Below, in pieces: positions 24,086 to 32,173 of a stretch of DNA of 53,023 nucleotides; within the stretch, counting starts at the first letter, position 1; the number at the start of each line of letters is the position of its first letter. The notes below the pieces were generated by a model. The model worked only from the letters and a program-made list of their open reading frames with translations. It ran no database searches and had not been told where the DNA came from. This DNA is from an uncultured Schlesneria sp. (GTDB lineage: Bacteria; Planctomycetota; Planctomycetia; Planctomycetales; Planctomycetaceae): positions 1 through 53,023 of the forward strand of contig CAIWEX010000821.1 in assembly GCA_903911795.1 (NCBI GenBank), written 5' to 3'. The position numbers and the translations under genes were made by a program.

Positions 24086-25783
24086 TCAATTCGGCCGCGA
24101 TGCGACCTGGGGCGACCGGATTCTTCGCCCGACGATCATCGTATCGACGGGGTTCGAACGCCGATTGCGATCGCACGAGATCACTGCAACCTGTTCCCAT
24201 TCAAACGGGATATCTGCAGGTTTCACCCCGCCAGACCAGACCCAGAAGCAGAAATAATCCGTGCCGATCCGATCCAGTTCTTCAGGATGATCGACCGCGA
24301 GTTGCTTGACGGGTTCGCCGTAGAGCAGCAGGAACAAGTGGTGTGCCGGGCCCAGGCTGACTAATGGTTGGTCTGCAGGTAACTGCTGTCGCAATTGAAC
24401 AATCGCTCCCGGAGCATCTTCGCTGATTTTCTGTCGGACATAGACCAGCAGAGTACTGTACGTCAAACCGAGGAAGCAGGCGGTTGTGGTCATTCCAATC
24501 ATGATATTCCGCGGCGTCAGTCGTTCTGCAGCGTACCAGCCTACCCCGGCAATGATGCCGCATGCCGCGAAGTAGCAGAGTGAAAACGTCACCGTTTGCG
24601 ACCAACTGACAGATGGCCAGCCGACACTGACAACCAGCACGACCAGTGCTGTTCCCACAGGGACCAGCGCCAATGTTTTCTGATAGCGGACAAACAGATT
24701 CGGCCAGAATGAGCCGGGTGCATAGGCCGCGATTCGTTCCACGGCAATTCCGGCCAGGCAGGCAAAAATCGGAAACATCGGCATGTAGTATCGCAGGCTG
24801 GCCGTTGCCGGGATCCAGACCGAGGGAAAGCTGATCGCGGCACAGAGTGCCAGGAAAAGTACATCTTCTCGCAGTCGCCCCAAGTCCTCGCGAAATCGGC
24901 GATTGGCGTAACAGAGCATTAACAGTGACCACGGCAGCAGTGATCCAAACACGATTTCCAAGGGGAATGAGACCAGGTGCTTGATGACGGTCATCGCCTT
25001 CATGTCACCAAACCGCGACGCCACGTCGCCCACATAGACTTTGAAGGACGTCGCCAACCCCATCTGCATGGCATAGGGGACCTGCCACAAAGCCAGGACG
25101 CTGAGTGCCACACCAATCCCCGCCAGATGTGGCAACGTCAGCAACAGCTTCCAGCGGCGGGTCACGATCAAGAACAACCAGACTCCGCCGACAAAGTACA
25201 TCGGAGCCTGCGGCCCTTTGGTCAATGTCGCGGCGGCAGCCAAAGCATAGCTGCTGGTCCACATCACCCACGGTGACGTCCCGGCATTCCAGCACCAGCG
25301 CCAGGTTAACAGGCTGCCGGCGACAAACAGCGTAAAGACCGCTTCCGTCTCACCCAGTCGGCCAAGCTCAAGCACCTGACCCATCGAAGCGAACCCGAGA
25401 GCCGCGGCAAAGGCCCCCAGCCGCGATAGGAAACTTCGCCCATAACCGTAAATCACGATTACGGTCAGCAGTATGGCAATCACGCTGGGAATTCGCAGAG
25501 ACCACGCATCCACTTCACCATGGACAGTCGCCACCGTCGCGATCAACGCATTCTGGAGTGGAGGTCTGAAGAAGACCGGACGATCTTGCATGGTTGGGAC
25601 GTACCAGTTCCCGCTGTGTAACATTTCCCAGGCGATACGACCACGGCGCGATTCTTCTCCACGGATCGTGATCCCATCCAGATTGGTGAGATACATTCCG
25701 CAGAGCAGCAGTAGCAGCAGCCACAATTCCTTTTCACGCCACCAACCCGATGATCGTTCCTGCAGCTTCAGGTCTGAGTCCAT
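24086..25783 (-). CDS. ArnT/PMT-type membrane glycosyltransferase (GT39/GT83-like)
   Basis: The 565-residue integral membrane protein has about 11-13 hydrophobic segments and the N-terminal catalytic-loop motifs of lipid-linked-sugar transferases: IRGEESRRGRIAWEMLHSGN (acidic pair in place of the usual DE) and FRPPLQNALIA, then LGRLGETEAVFTLFVAGSLL and TLTKGPQAPMYF. Such enzymes transfer a sugar from a polyprenyl-phosphate donor to lipid A or proteins on the periplasmic face. A C-terminal soluble tail of about 110 residues follows the last helix. The ATG at 25783 has GGGGAG 8 nt upstream; the longer frame to 25873 is unlikely. The gene stands alone between two direct repeats and is opposite in strand to both neighbours. 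Confidence 0.85.
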   Translation of the reverse strand: MDSDLKLQERSSGWWREKELWLLLLLLCGMYLTNLDGITIRGEESRRGRIAWEMLHSGNWYVPTMQDRPVFFRPPLQNALIATVATVHGEVDAWSLRIPSVIAILLTVIVIYGYGRSFLSRLGAFAAALGFASMGQVLELGRLGETEAVFTLFVAGSLLTWRWCWNAGTSPWVMWTSSYALAAAATLTKGPQAPMYFVGGVWLFLIVTRRWKLLLTLPHLAGIGVALSVLALWQVPYAMQMGLATSFKVYVGDVASRFGDMKAMTVIKHLVSFPLEIVFGSLLPWSLLMLCYANRRFREDLGRLREDVLFLALCAAISFPSVWIPATASLRYYMPMFPIFACLAGIAVERIAAYAPGSFWPNLFVRYQKTLALVPVGTALVVLVVSVGWPSVSWSQTVTFSLCYFAACGIIAGVGWYAAERLTPRNIMIGMTTTACFLGLTYSTLLVYVRQKISEDAPGAIVQLRQQLPADQPLVSLGPAHHLFLLLYGEPVKQLAVDHPEELDRIGTDYFCFWVWSGGVKPADIPFEWEQVAVISCDRNRRSNPVDTMIVGRRIRSPQVASRPN

Positions 25784-26285
25784 GACCAACGCTCCCCAAT
25801 TCAACAAACGGCGCAAGAACCGTATTTGACTTCCCTTACGCACGAAAACCAGCAATTGGTGAATTATTCTCAATTGTCAATCTGCGCGAAGACCATTTCC
25901 GCACTTCAGCAGGGTTCTTAAACCCATTTTGGGAGAAGAGGTGATCAATGTCTCCAACAATCCATCAGAGATTTTCGCGTCCTCCGCGTTTCTAATTCGA
26001 ATTATTGATGAACGAACCTCGACGTTTTGATGAGGACATCGGCCACCAGGGCCACGGTTAAAACCGGACGCTAGCGCGTTCCGGCTGATGGTCGATTTCC
26101 AAATCATGTCGTGGCACCGTACCACGTGTGCTCATTTGCCGCGTTCATTCGTCACTTGCTCATATCGTGGTTTTTGCCCGCCGGACAAGAAACTCGTCGT
26201 TCTCCAATTCTTCACGATTGAGCAATCACGTCTGATTGTCCAGAATGTTCCTGTCAGATGTTGTTCCTTTCGGCGGAGATCATCC
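25784..26285. other. Divergent intergenic region with repeat copy 3
   Basis: About 500 bp without a gene. It contains the CCGG repeat copy 3 and a stretch at about 25970-25995 with TTTTCGCGTCCTCCGCGTTT. It must hold the promoters of the ArnT-like gene and of the AlkP gene; none was recognised. Confidence 0.55.
26060..26093 (+). repeat. CCGG hairpin repeat, copy 3
   Basis: Same 33 bases as copy 2 and in the same orientation. Copies 2 and 3 lie 38 bp past the stop and 276 bp before the start of the ArnT-like gene, so they bracket it as direct repeats about 2.0 kb apart. Confidence 0.85.
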
Positions 26286-27395
26286 ATGCGGCGGTGGCTT
26301 GTTGGAATTGGTAGTGTCGTTTGTCTGATCGCGGGAATGAGTTCACGACTGATTGCCGCCGATCCGCCGGGCCGATCGGATAGCAACGTTATCTATATCA
26401 CTTGGGACGGATTCCGCTGGCAGGAGTTCTTCGGCGGGGCACAGGAACTCTACATCAGTAAAGACGCTGGAGTCACCGATGTCGCGGGAGTCAAAAAACG
26501 ATTTCTGCGCGAGACTGAACAGGAACGCCGGGAAGTGTTGTTGCCGTTTGTCTGGACGGTGATTGCCAAACAGGGGCAGATTTTTGGCGACCAGTCACAG
26601 AACTCGCCCGCCAGGATCGAGAACAAGCATAAGTTTTCGTATCCCGGCTACAGCGAAATGTTTTGTGGTTTTCCGGATGACGAGAGAATTGCCTCCAATG
26701 GAAAATTCCCGAACCCCAACGTCACAGTCCTCGAATTCCTGAACGGTCGACCAGGGTTTGAAGGGAAGGTAGCCGGAATCGCCACATGGGATGTCTTCCC
26801 GTTTATCCTGAACGAAGGGCGAGCCAAGATTTATGTTCATGCGGGGATCACGCCGATTCCAGGCAATGACCTGTCGGACCGGCAACTGCTTTTGAATGAC
26901 ATGATCGCAGACACTGTCACGCTCTGGCCTGATAACCAGATCGATGCCATCACGATCCAGGCGGCCCGGGAATACCTGATTCGAAAGAAGCCACGCGTTC
27001 TCTTTATCGGCCTGGGTGAAACCGACGAATGGGGGCACGGTCGACGTTACGACCGATACCTGAACGCGGCTCATCGAGCCGACGATTTCCTCCGTCGACT
27101 CTGGGATTTGCTGCAATCGATGCCAGAATACAAAGGGAAGACCTCCATCGTAATCGCCCCCGACCACGGTCGCGGTGGAACGATTCGCGACTGGACAGAC
27201 CACGGCGCAAAAGTGGAAGGTGCCGAATACATCTGGTCCGCCGCTCTTGGCCCAGACATCCCGGCTCTCGGCGTCCGAAAAGAGACGGAAGCAACACTCA
27301 GCCAGATCGCCGCATCACTGGCAAAACTCGTCGGAGAAGACTTCAACGCCGCCAGCCCGAAGTCGGCAAAACCGCTGTCCGGCCTCATGAAGTAA
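26286..27395 (+). CDS. Secreted AlkP-superfamily hydrolase (phosphatase/phosphodiesterase-like)
   Basis: The 369-residue protein has a signal peptide (MRRWLVGIGSVVCLIAGMSS, cleavage near LIAAD). Alkaline phosphatase superfamily metal ligands are visible in order: Asp 41 in YITWDGFRWQEFFGG; a Ser/Thr nucleophile region in SYPGYSEMFCG (about 118-128); GLGETDEWGHG with Asp and His (about 240-250); APDHGRGG (about 291) and WTDHG (about 304). Substrate class (phosphomonoester, diester or sulfate ester) cannot be told, and no sulfatase CxPxR motif is present. GGAG is 7 nt before the ATG; the frame upstream to 26088 runs through the repeat and is not coding. Confidence 0.85.
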   Translation: MRRWLVGIGSVVCLIAGMSSRLIAADPPGRSDSNVIYITWDGFRWQEFFGGAQELYISKDAGVTDVAGVKKRFLRETEQERREVLLPFVWTVIAKQGQIFGDQSQNSPARIENKHKFSYPGYSEMFCGFPDDERIASNGKFPNPNVTVLEFLNGRPGFEGKVAGIATWDVFPFILNEGRAKIYVHAGITPIPGNDLSDRQLLLNDMIADTVTLWPDNQIDAITIQAAREYLIRKKPRVLFIGLGETDEWGHGRRYDRYLNAAHRADDFLRRLWDLLQSMPEYKGKTSIVIAPDHGRGGTIRDWTDHGAKVEGAEYIWSAALGPDIPALGVRKETEATLSQIAASLAKLVGEDFNAASPKSAKPLSGLMK

Positions 27396-27478
27396 GTGAG
27401 CCGAGAGCGCGCATTATCGGCACAACAAACGACACGAGCCATAGTCGCGTACTGACCAGCAGGATTCGGCGGGATTTT

Positions 27479-27537
27479 GTTCGGCGCGGGTCTCCCGACG
27501 TCTCCCGACCCCGTCGAAACGCCCGACCGCAGGTCTC
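27479..27537 (-). repeat. GGGAGACC/GGTCTCCC intergenic repeat, copy 2
   Basis: On the plus strand: GTTCGGCGCGGGTCTCCCGA, an extra GTCTCCCGAC unit relative to copy 1, then CCCGTCGAAACGCCCGACCG and CAGGTCTC. It is the reverse complement of the block at 4527-4577 apart from the 10-bp duplication and about two substitutions. It lies between the 3' ends of the AlkP gene and the winged-helix gene. The 206-bp gap holds nothing else recognisable. Confidence 0.75.
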
Positions 27538-27601
27538 TGCCGTCTTCTACTCGAACGGAGTTACGCCGTTTGGTCCAGGGTTGCGGCGATGTCTGGCGAG
27601 A

Positions 27602-28111
27602 TCAGAATTTGATGATGCCTTCGAGGGGCGGAATCAATTCGGAATCGATGACAATCTCAATCGCGCGTGCCTTGCCTGGTTCACGGCGGATAAACCCTCG
27701 CTGTTCGAGTCGAATGAGCATCGAGTTCACCGAGGGTGGTGTCAGGTTGAAAAACCGCTGTAAGTCTGCGTGACTCGGTGCCTGTCCAGTTCTGTTCCGC
27801 ATCATGTATTCGCGAATAAAGGCCAGGAATTGCCCCTGTTGCCGAGTCGGACCTTCACTGCCACTGCTACCACTAGGCAAAGTCGCGCTGGGCTTCTCTG
27901 AACGGCTGACCATTGAAAGAATTCGACGTGCCGCAGCGATCGCCTGGGCCGTGGTCTCCATCGCTGTCGATGCCTCCAGTGGCGTTTCCAAGATGATCGG
28001 CTCGTCGTCGAGGATATTGCGAAGCCTTTTAGCAGCGCCGTCGAGCAACGTTTTTGCTTCAGCACACGCCTGGCGAAGTCGACTGTTTTCGTCTGCAGGA
28101 TTCGATGTCAT
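27602..28111 (-). CDS. LexA-type winged-helix DNA-binding protein without peptidase domain
   Basis: The protein has 169 residues. The N-terminal half is helical and Ala-rich (about 5-70). The C-terminal half is a winged helix like the LexA DNA-binding domain: GQFLAFIREYMMRNRTGQAP, then SHADLQRFFNLTPPSVNSML and IRLEQRGFIRREPGKARAIE. There is no autoproteolytic S24 domain. It is the last gene of the minus-strand polysaccharide run, so it may regulate it, but the link is positional only. MarR-type fold is an alternative. No ribosome binding site is obvious before the ATG. Confidence 0.7.
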   Translation of the reverse strand: MTSNPADENSRLRQACAEAKTLLDGAAKRLRNILDDEPIILETPLEASTAMETTAQAIAAARRILSMVSRSEKPSATLPSGSSGSEGPTRQQGQFLAFIREYMMRNRTGQAPSHADLQRFFNLTPPSVNSMLIRLEQRGFIRREPGKARAIEIVIDSELIPPLEGIIKF

Positions 28112-28207
28112 GGGATCAAACTTTGCAATTTCGGGAACGACTGGCTTTCGGCGGCGGACAACGTAGACCGCTGGCGCTACAGGAGTTAGCCGAGGCGTAC
28201 GAGCTAG

Positions 28208-29353
28208 TCAAGCCGCAGCGCGAAAGCATTCCGTTCGCCCGGTGGCCAGCAATAGTTGTTGAACCGTTTCTTCCATCGTGCGCTGCCACGAGAACTCAGC
28301 GGCTCTGCGGCGGGCGGCGGATTGTTGACTGTAGCGCTGGGCGACGTCCAGGCCCAAGGCGGCGTCGACCTGGCGGGCCAGTTCTTCATTGTTGCCGGCG
28401 CGATACAGGAAGGCGGTCTCACCGTACATTTCTGGCATGGGGGCACTGGTGGTCGAAATGCTCAGGCATGATTGGGACATCGCTTCCAGGACAGTGTTCG
28501 GACACGCTTCGACCCGGCTGGTCATCAGAAAGGCTTCGCACTGACGGAAGCACCAGGCCATTTCGGCTTGCGACAACTTTCCAACCCAGTGGATGCGATC
28601 GGCGCAACCGAGTTCTTCGGCCTGACGCTGCAATCGATTGCGGTACGGCTGCATGGCAGGTTCGGTCTCGCCCCCGATCACAAGCGACAGTTCACTGCGA
28701 CTGTTCAAGATCTGCGGCATCGCACCGACGGCATCTTCCAGGCCGCGATACGGGCGGACCGATCCTGCGGTAAACAGAAATCGGTGGTTGTGGTCGAGAA
28801 GTCCCTGCGGGCGACGGGTGTCGTCATCCCCGTTCGGAAGTTCGATCCCGTGATAGACGGTAGCGATCTTTTCGGTTGGTAGCTTCCACGTATCGACCAG
28901 GAAGTCCCGGACAAAGTTCGAAACCGCGATAATCCGGTCAGCCTTCCGACAGGCACGTTTGGCGACCCAGCGACGAGCGAGTGTTCTCAGTGTTTCCAGC
29001 CAGGGATTGCCGGCGAACGGGACCGCCAGCGGTTCCATGTTGCGGACCATCGCGACTACGGGGGCTGATCCACAATCGATCCAGCGCGCGGAGGGGATAA
29101 AAACCACGTCAGGACGACGCTTCAAGATTTCCCGACGCAGACCTCGAAAGCCGTGTGAGACATCATTGTGTAGCCACGATTCCCATTCCAGACGCGTACT
29201 CTTGTGCAGGGCTTCGACCGCCTGAGGGGGAACGAACAGGTCCAGTCGCGAAATTGCCGGGTGGCGAACGAGCATCGGGGCAAGCACTTCCAGGTACTTG
29301 CGGCTGCCGCCACTGAGGCCTCCGTTTGTTAAATTTGCCAGGACAACGTGCAT
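28208..29353 (-). CDS. Family 4 glycosyltransferase
   Basis: The 381-residue GT-B protein begins MHVVLANLTNGGLSGGSRKY. The C-terminal nucleotide-sugar domain shows the GT4 features: FLFTAGSVRPYRGLEDAVGA, then IHWVGKLSQAEMAWCFRQCE and the E-x7-E motif within TSRVEACPNTVLEAMSQSCL. It would add one sugar to the lipid-linked repeat at the cytoplasmic face of the membrane. It follows the asparagine-synthase-like gene after 54 bp. Donor and acceptor cannot be read from sequence. Confidence 0.9.
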   Translation of the reverse strand: MHVVLANLTNGGLSGGSRKYLEVLAPMLVRHPAISRLDLFVPPQAVEALHKSTRLEWESWLHNDVSHGFRGLRREILKRRPDVVFIPSARWIDCGSAPVVAMVRNMEPLAVPFAGNPWLETLRTLARRWVAKRACRKADRIIAVSNFVRDFLVDTWKLPTEKIATVYHGIELPNGDDDTRRPQGLLDHNHRFLFTAGSVRPYRGLEDAVGAMPQILNSRSELSLVIGGETEPAMQPYRNRLQRQAEELGCADRIHWVGKLSQAEMAWCFRQCEAFLMTSRVEACPNTVLEAMSQSCLSISTTSAPMPEMYGETAFLYRAGNNEELARQVDAALGLDVAQRYSQQSAARRRAAEFSWQRTMEETVQQLLLATGRTECFRAAA

Positions 29354-29407
29354 GAAGGAATTCCGAATGTAAGTCGGCCACGTTCGTGGTTTGTCAGTTT
29401 TAAGTTG

Positions 29408-31264
29408 TCAGATTTCGACGCCGTAGTGCCGTCGCCAGAGTTCAAAGATCGTCAGCGAGAAAATGCGGCTGGTATTGTTCCGGCCCTTACGTTGTCCTTC
29501 GAGCAGCGACTGAATCGCCTTCTGCGAAAAAAGTCGAGAATCAGCATCTCGCAGAACATCCCCAACAAAATCGCCCCAGCCCCCCTTGAACCAGGCGTCC
29601 AGGGGCATCGAGAAGCCTTGTTTGCGTCGCAGATCGAGACTGGCTGGCAGCAGTTTTGCCCCCAGTTTTCTTGGCAGAATTTTCCGTTCGTTCGCTGTGG
29701 CCTTCAGACGATCAGGGACCCGGCCAAATGCGAAGTCGATCAGGCGATGGTCGAGAAACGGGGCTCGTACTTCCAGCGAGGCCAGCATGCTCGATCGATC
29801 GACTTTCACCAGAATGTCGTCCACCAGGTACGTCATGAAGTCGACACCCGTCGCCTTGAGTAGCGTGGAGTCGAATCGCGACGCCAGATCGACTTTGAAT
29901 CGTTCAGGGGTTGAACGGGATGGAACCGCCGACGGTATGAGCAATTCGCGCCGGGTTGCGGCGTCGAAATACAGGTTGAACTGAGCGATCCCGTCAGGAA
30001 CGTTCTGCAACAAGGCGAGCAGATAATTCCGGCCGCGCATCCCGGTCGGGATCAGATGTTGAGCAGGATTGCGCAGCAGATCAAACAGGAACTGCGGGAC
30101 AAATCGTCGGCGCTGCTCCAGTTGCTGAATCCAGGAATGCTGGAAGTACCCACCGAACAACTCATCACCGCCATCGCCGCCGAGGGCGACAGTCGCGTGT
30201 TCGCGGATCATTTTCGAAACAAGATACGTCGGGATCATCGAATGATCCGCCAGGGGTTCATCGAATTGCTGGGCCAGCATCGGCAGTAGGTCAACCGACG
30301 CACTTTCACCTACCAGCTCGATGTGTTCGGTTCCAAAGTGGTTGGCGACCTGTCGTGCGAATGGGGACTCGTCGTACGATCCGTGTCCGGGGAACGTGAC
30401 TGTAAACGTCTTGACGGGCTTCGAAGAAGCGCGGGCCACCATTGCCGTCACGAGGCTGGAATCGAGGCCCCCGCTCAGCAGGACACCTACGGGGACGTCC
30501 GCAACCAGTTGTCGCCGGACGCTGTCTTCCAGCAGCGATTCGAGTTCATCGACCAATTCGTCATCGTTGACGTTAGGATCAGCGTGATGTTCAGGAAGCT
30601 GCCAGTAGCGCCAGATTCGCAGGTCATCCTTGGCCAGGTCATACAGCATCGCATGACCCTGCGGAAGCTTTTTGATTTCCTGCAGCATGCACATGTCGCC
30701 CGGCACGTAACCATAGGCGAGATAAAATTCGAGCGCCTCGTAATTCAGGCGTCGTGAAACTCCTGGTAGCTGCAGCAGCGCTTTCACTTCGGAAGCGAAG
30801 ATCAGTCGGCCGTTTGCATGCCGATAAAATAACGGCTTCTCGCCTGCGCGATCGCGGGCCAGAAACAGCTTCTGGCGTTGCGTGTCATAGATGCAGAACG
30901 CGAACATTCCATTAAGACGTTTCGGACATTCCTCGCCCCATTGGCGATAGGCGGCCAACAGAACTTCTGTATCAGAACGGCTGCGAAAGTGATGTCCGAG
31001 TGATTCGAGTTCACGACGCAGTTCGAGGAAGTTGTAGATCTCACCGTTGAAGACGATCGTCATTTCCTGCTGGGAATCGGCCATCGGCTGGTGACCTGCC
31101 GGGGAGCAGTCGATGATGGCCAGCCGACGCTGGGCCAGTCCGACATCATGTTCGCCGGTCGAGCCCCAGGTCAGCCCGGCATCGTCCGGTCCGCGATGGC
31201 GCATGCTGTCACGCGCCAACGTCAGTTCGGCCAAGGTCTCGGTACATCCCACAATGCCACACAT
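29408..31264 (-). CDS. asnB: Asparagine synthase (glutamine-hydrolysing) type amidotransferase
   Basis: The 618-residue protein has the class II glutaminase domain with nucleophile Cys2 (MCGIVGCTETLAEL) and RHRGPDDAGLTWG, then the ATP-pyrophosphatase domain with the P-loop VGVLLSGGLDSSLVTAMVAR (about 250-270) and GGDGGDELFGGYF. It converts a carboxylate to an amide using glutamine and ATP. In polysaccharide clusters such genes often amidate uronic acids or act on glycan carboxyls, so it may be specialised rather than housekeeping asparagine synthesis. AGAGGC stands 6 nt before the ATG. Confidence 0.95.
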   Translation of the reverse strand: MCGIVGCTETLAELTLARDSMRHRGPDDAGLTWGSTGEHDVGLAQRRLAIIDCSPAGHQPMADSQQEMTIVFNGEIYNFLELRRELESLGHHFRSRSDTEVLLAAYRQWGEECPKRLNGMFAFCIYDTQRQKLFLARDRAGEKPLFYRHANGRLIFASEVKALLQLPGVSRRLNYEALEFYLAYGYVPGDMCMLQEIKKLPQGHAMLYDLAKDDLRIWRYWQLPEHHADPNVNDDELVDELESLLEDSVRRQLVADVPVGVLLSGGLDSSLVTAMVARASSKPVKTFTVTFPGHGSYDESPFARQVANHFGTEHIELVGESASVDLLPMLAQQFDEPLADHSMIPTYLVSKMIREHATVALGGDGGDELFGGYFQHSWIQQLEQRRRFVPQFLFDLLRNPAQHLIPTGMRGRNYLLALLQNVPDGIAQFNLYFDAATRRELLIPSAVPSRSTPERFKVDLASRFDSTLLKATGVDFMTYLVDDILVKVDRSSMLASLEVRAPFLDHRLIDFAFGRVPDRLKATANERKILPRKLGAKLLPASLDLRRKQGFSMPLDAWFKGGWGDFVGDVLRDADSRLFSQKAIQSLLEGQRKGRNNTSRIFSLTIFELWRRHYGVEI

Positions 31265-31344
31265 AACGATGCCTCTAATTCATGCGATTCCAGAGAACGT
31301 CGTGCCTCGTCGTGACTTTCATTTCAGGCACAGTTCGAATCGTG

Positions 31345-32115
31345 TCATCCCACCTTTTTGCCGATGGCCCAGAGGTACGAATTCCATCCCAATTGAGGTG
31401 GAACCAGCACGGCACCCGCGTTCCAGACTCGACCCGCCGTAGCGAAGGCGCGTGATAGAATGTCTTGCCGCGAAATCACCAGGTGCATCTGTGTCCCGCC
31501 ATCGCCACCCACTCGCACATCTTGAAGTCCGGCTGCTTCCATCGCGGCTTTAAGTGCGGACAGATTCATGATCTGCAGATTGTGAATCGCCAGGTTGTCG
31601 GCACAGAATCGGCTGGAAAAGAATTTCACAACAGGAGACGTAAAATTCGGGACAGTGATCGCGACGGTTCCACCGGGACGACAGAACCGGCCATGGCAGC
31701 GGATGATTTCGGCAGGGTCGTCGAAATGCTCAATGAGACCAAATGACGTGACGAGATCGAACTTCGTCGGTAAATCGAGCGTGCGCACATCACCGACGTG
31801 CACATTCTTGGGAAGTCCCAGGCTGCCCAGGATCGCCGCGGTCGTTTTCGCACCTTCCTCGGCATAGTCGATCCCACTCAGTCGCAATTGCGGCCGCAAG
31901 CGGTGAATCCGCTGCAGCATGCTTCCCGGGGCACACCCCAGTTCCAAAACCTCGGCACGTGCGCTGTGCGCCTCATCCAGCATCTGGCAAATCATGCGAT
32001 CAAACTTCCATTGCGAGATCGCACGCAATGGTGCCAGGCGATCACGACCAACACCGGTCGCGGCCCATTCCTTTTCCCAATAGTTTGCACTGGTCAAATC
32101 GCCTGTTGCTGCCAT
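31345..32115 (-). CDS. SAM-dependent class I methyltransferase
   Basis: The protein has 256 residues. The SAM-binding motif I is in EVLELGCAPGSMLQRIHRLR (about 55-75), followed by LSGIDYAEEGAKTTAAILGS and VHVGDVRTLDLPTKFDLVTS (motifs II-III) and the GLIEHFDDPAEIIRCHGRFC block typical of UbiE/Coq5-like enzymes. In this cluster a sugar O- or N-methyltransferase is likely. AAAGGAA lies 4 nt before the ATG. The gap to the polymerase gene is 58 bp. Confidence 0.9.
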   Translation of the reverse strand: MAATGDLTSANYWEKEWAATGVGRDRLAPLRAISQWKFDRMICQMLDEAHSARAEVLELGCAPGSMLQRIHRLRPQLRLSGIDYAEEGAKTTAAILGSLGLPKNVHVGDVRTLDLPTKFDLVTSFGLIEHFDDPAEIIRCHGRFCRPGGTVAITVPNFTSPVVKFFSSRFCADNLAIHNLQIMNLSALKAAMEAAGLQDVRVGGDGGTQMHLVISRQDILSRAFATAGRVWNAGAVLVPPQLGWNSYLWAIGKKVG

Positions 32116-32173
32116 CTGATTCCTTTCAACTCGGGCGTCTCAAATACGATTGCCTTCGGATGCTTGTTCTTAT

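Noticed and set aside
23872-24309. Plus-strand frame of 145 codons with a GTG start
   Set aside because: Its middle is a translation of the CCGG repeat (KPDASAFRLM) and the second half is antisense to the ArnT-like gene; no ribosome binding site or family resemblance.
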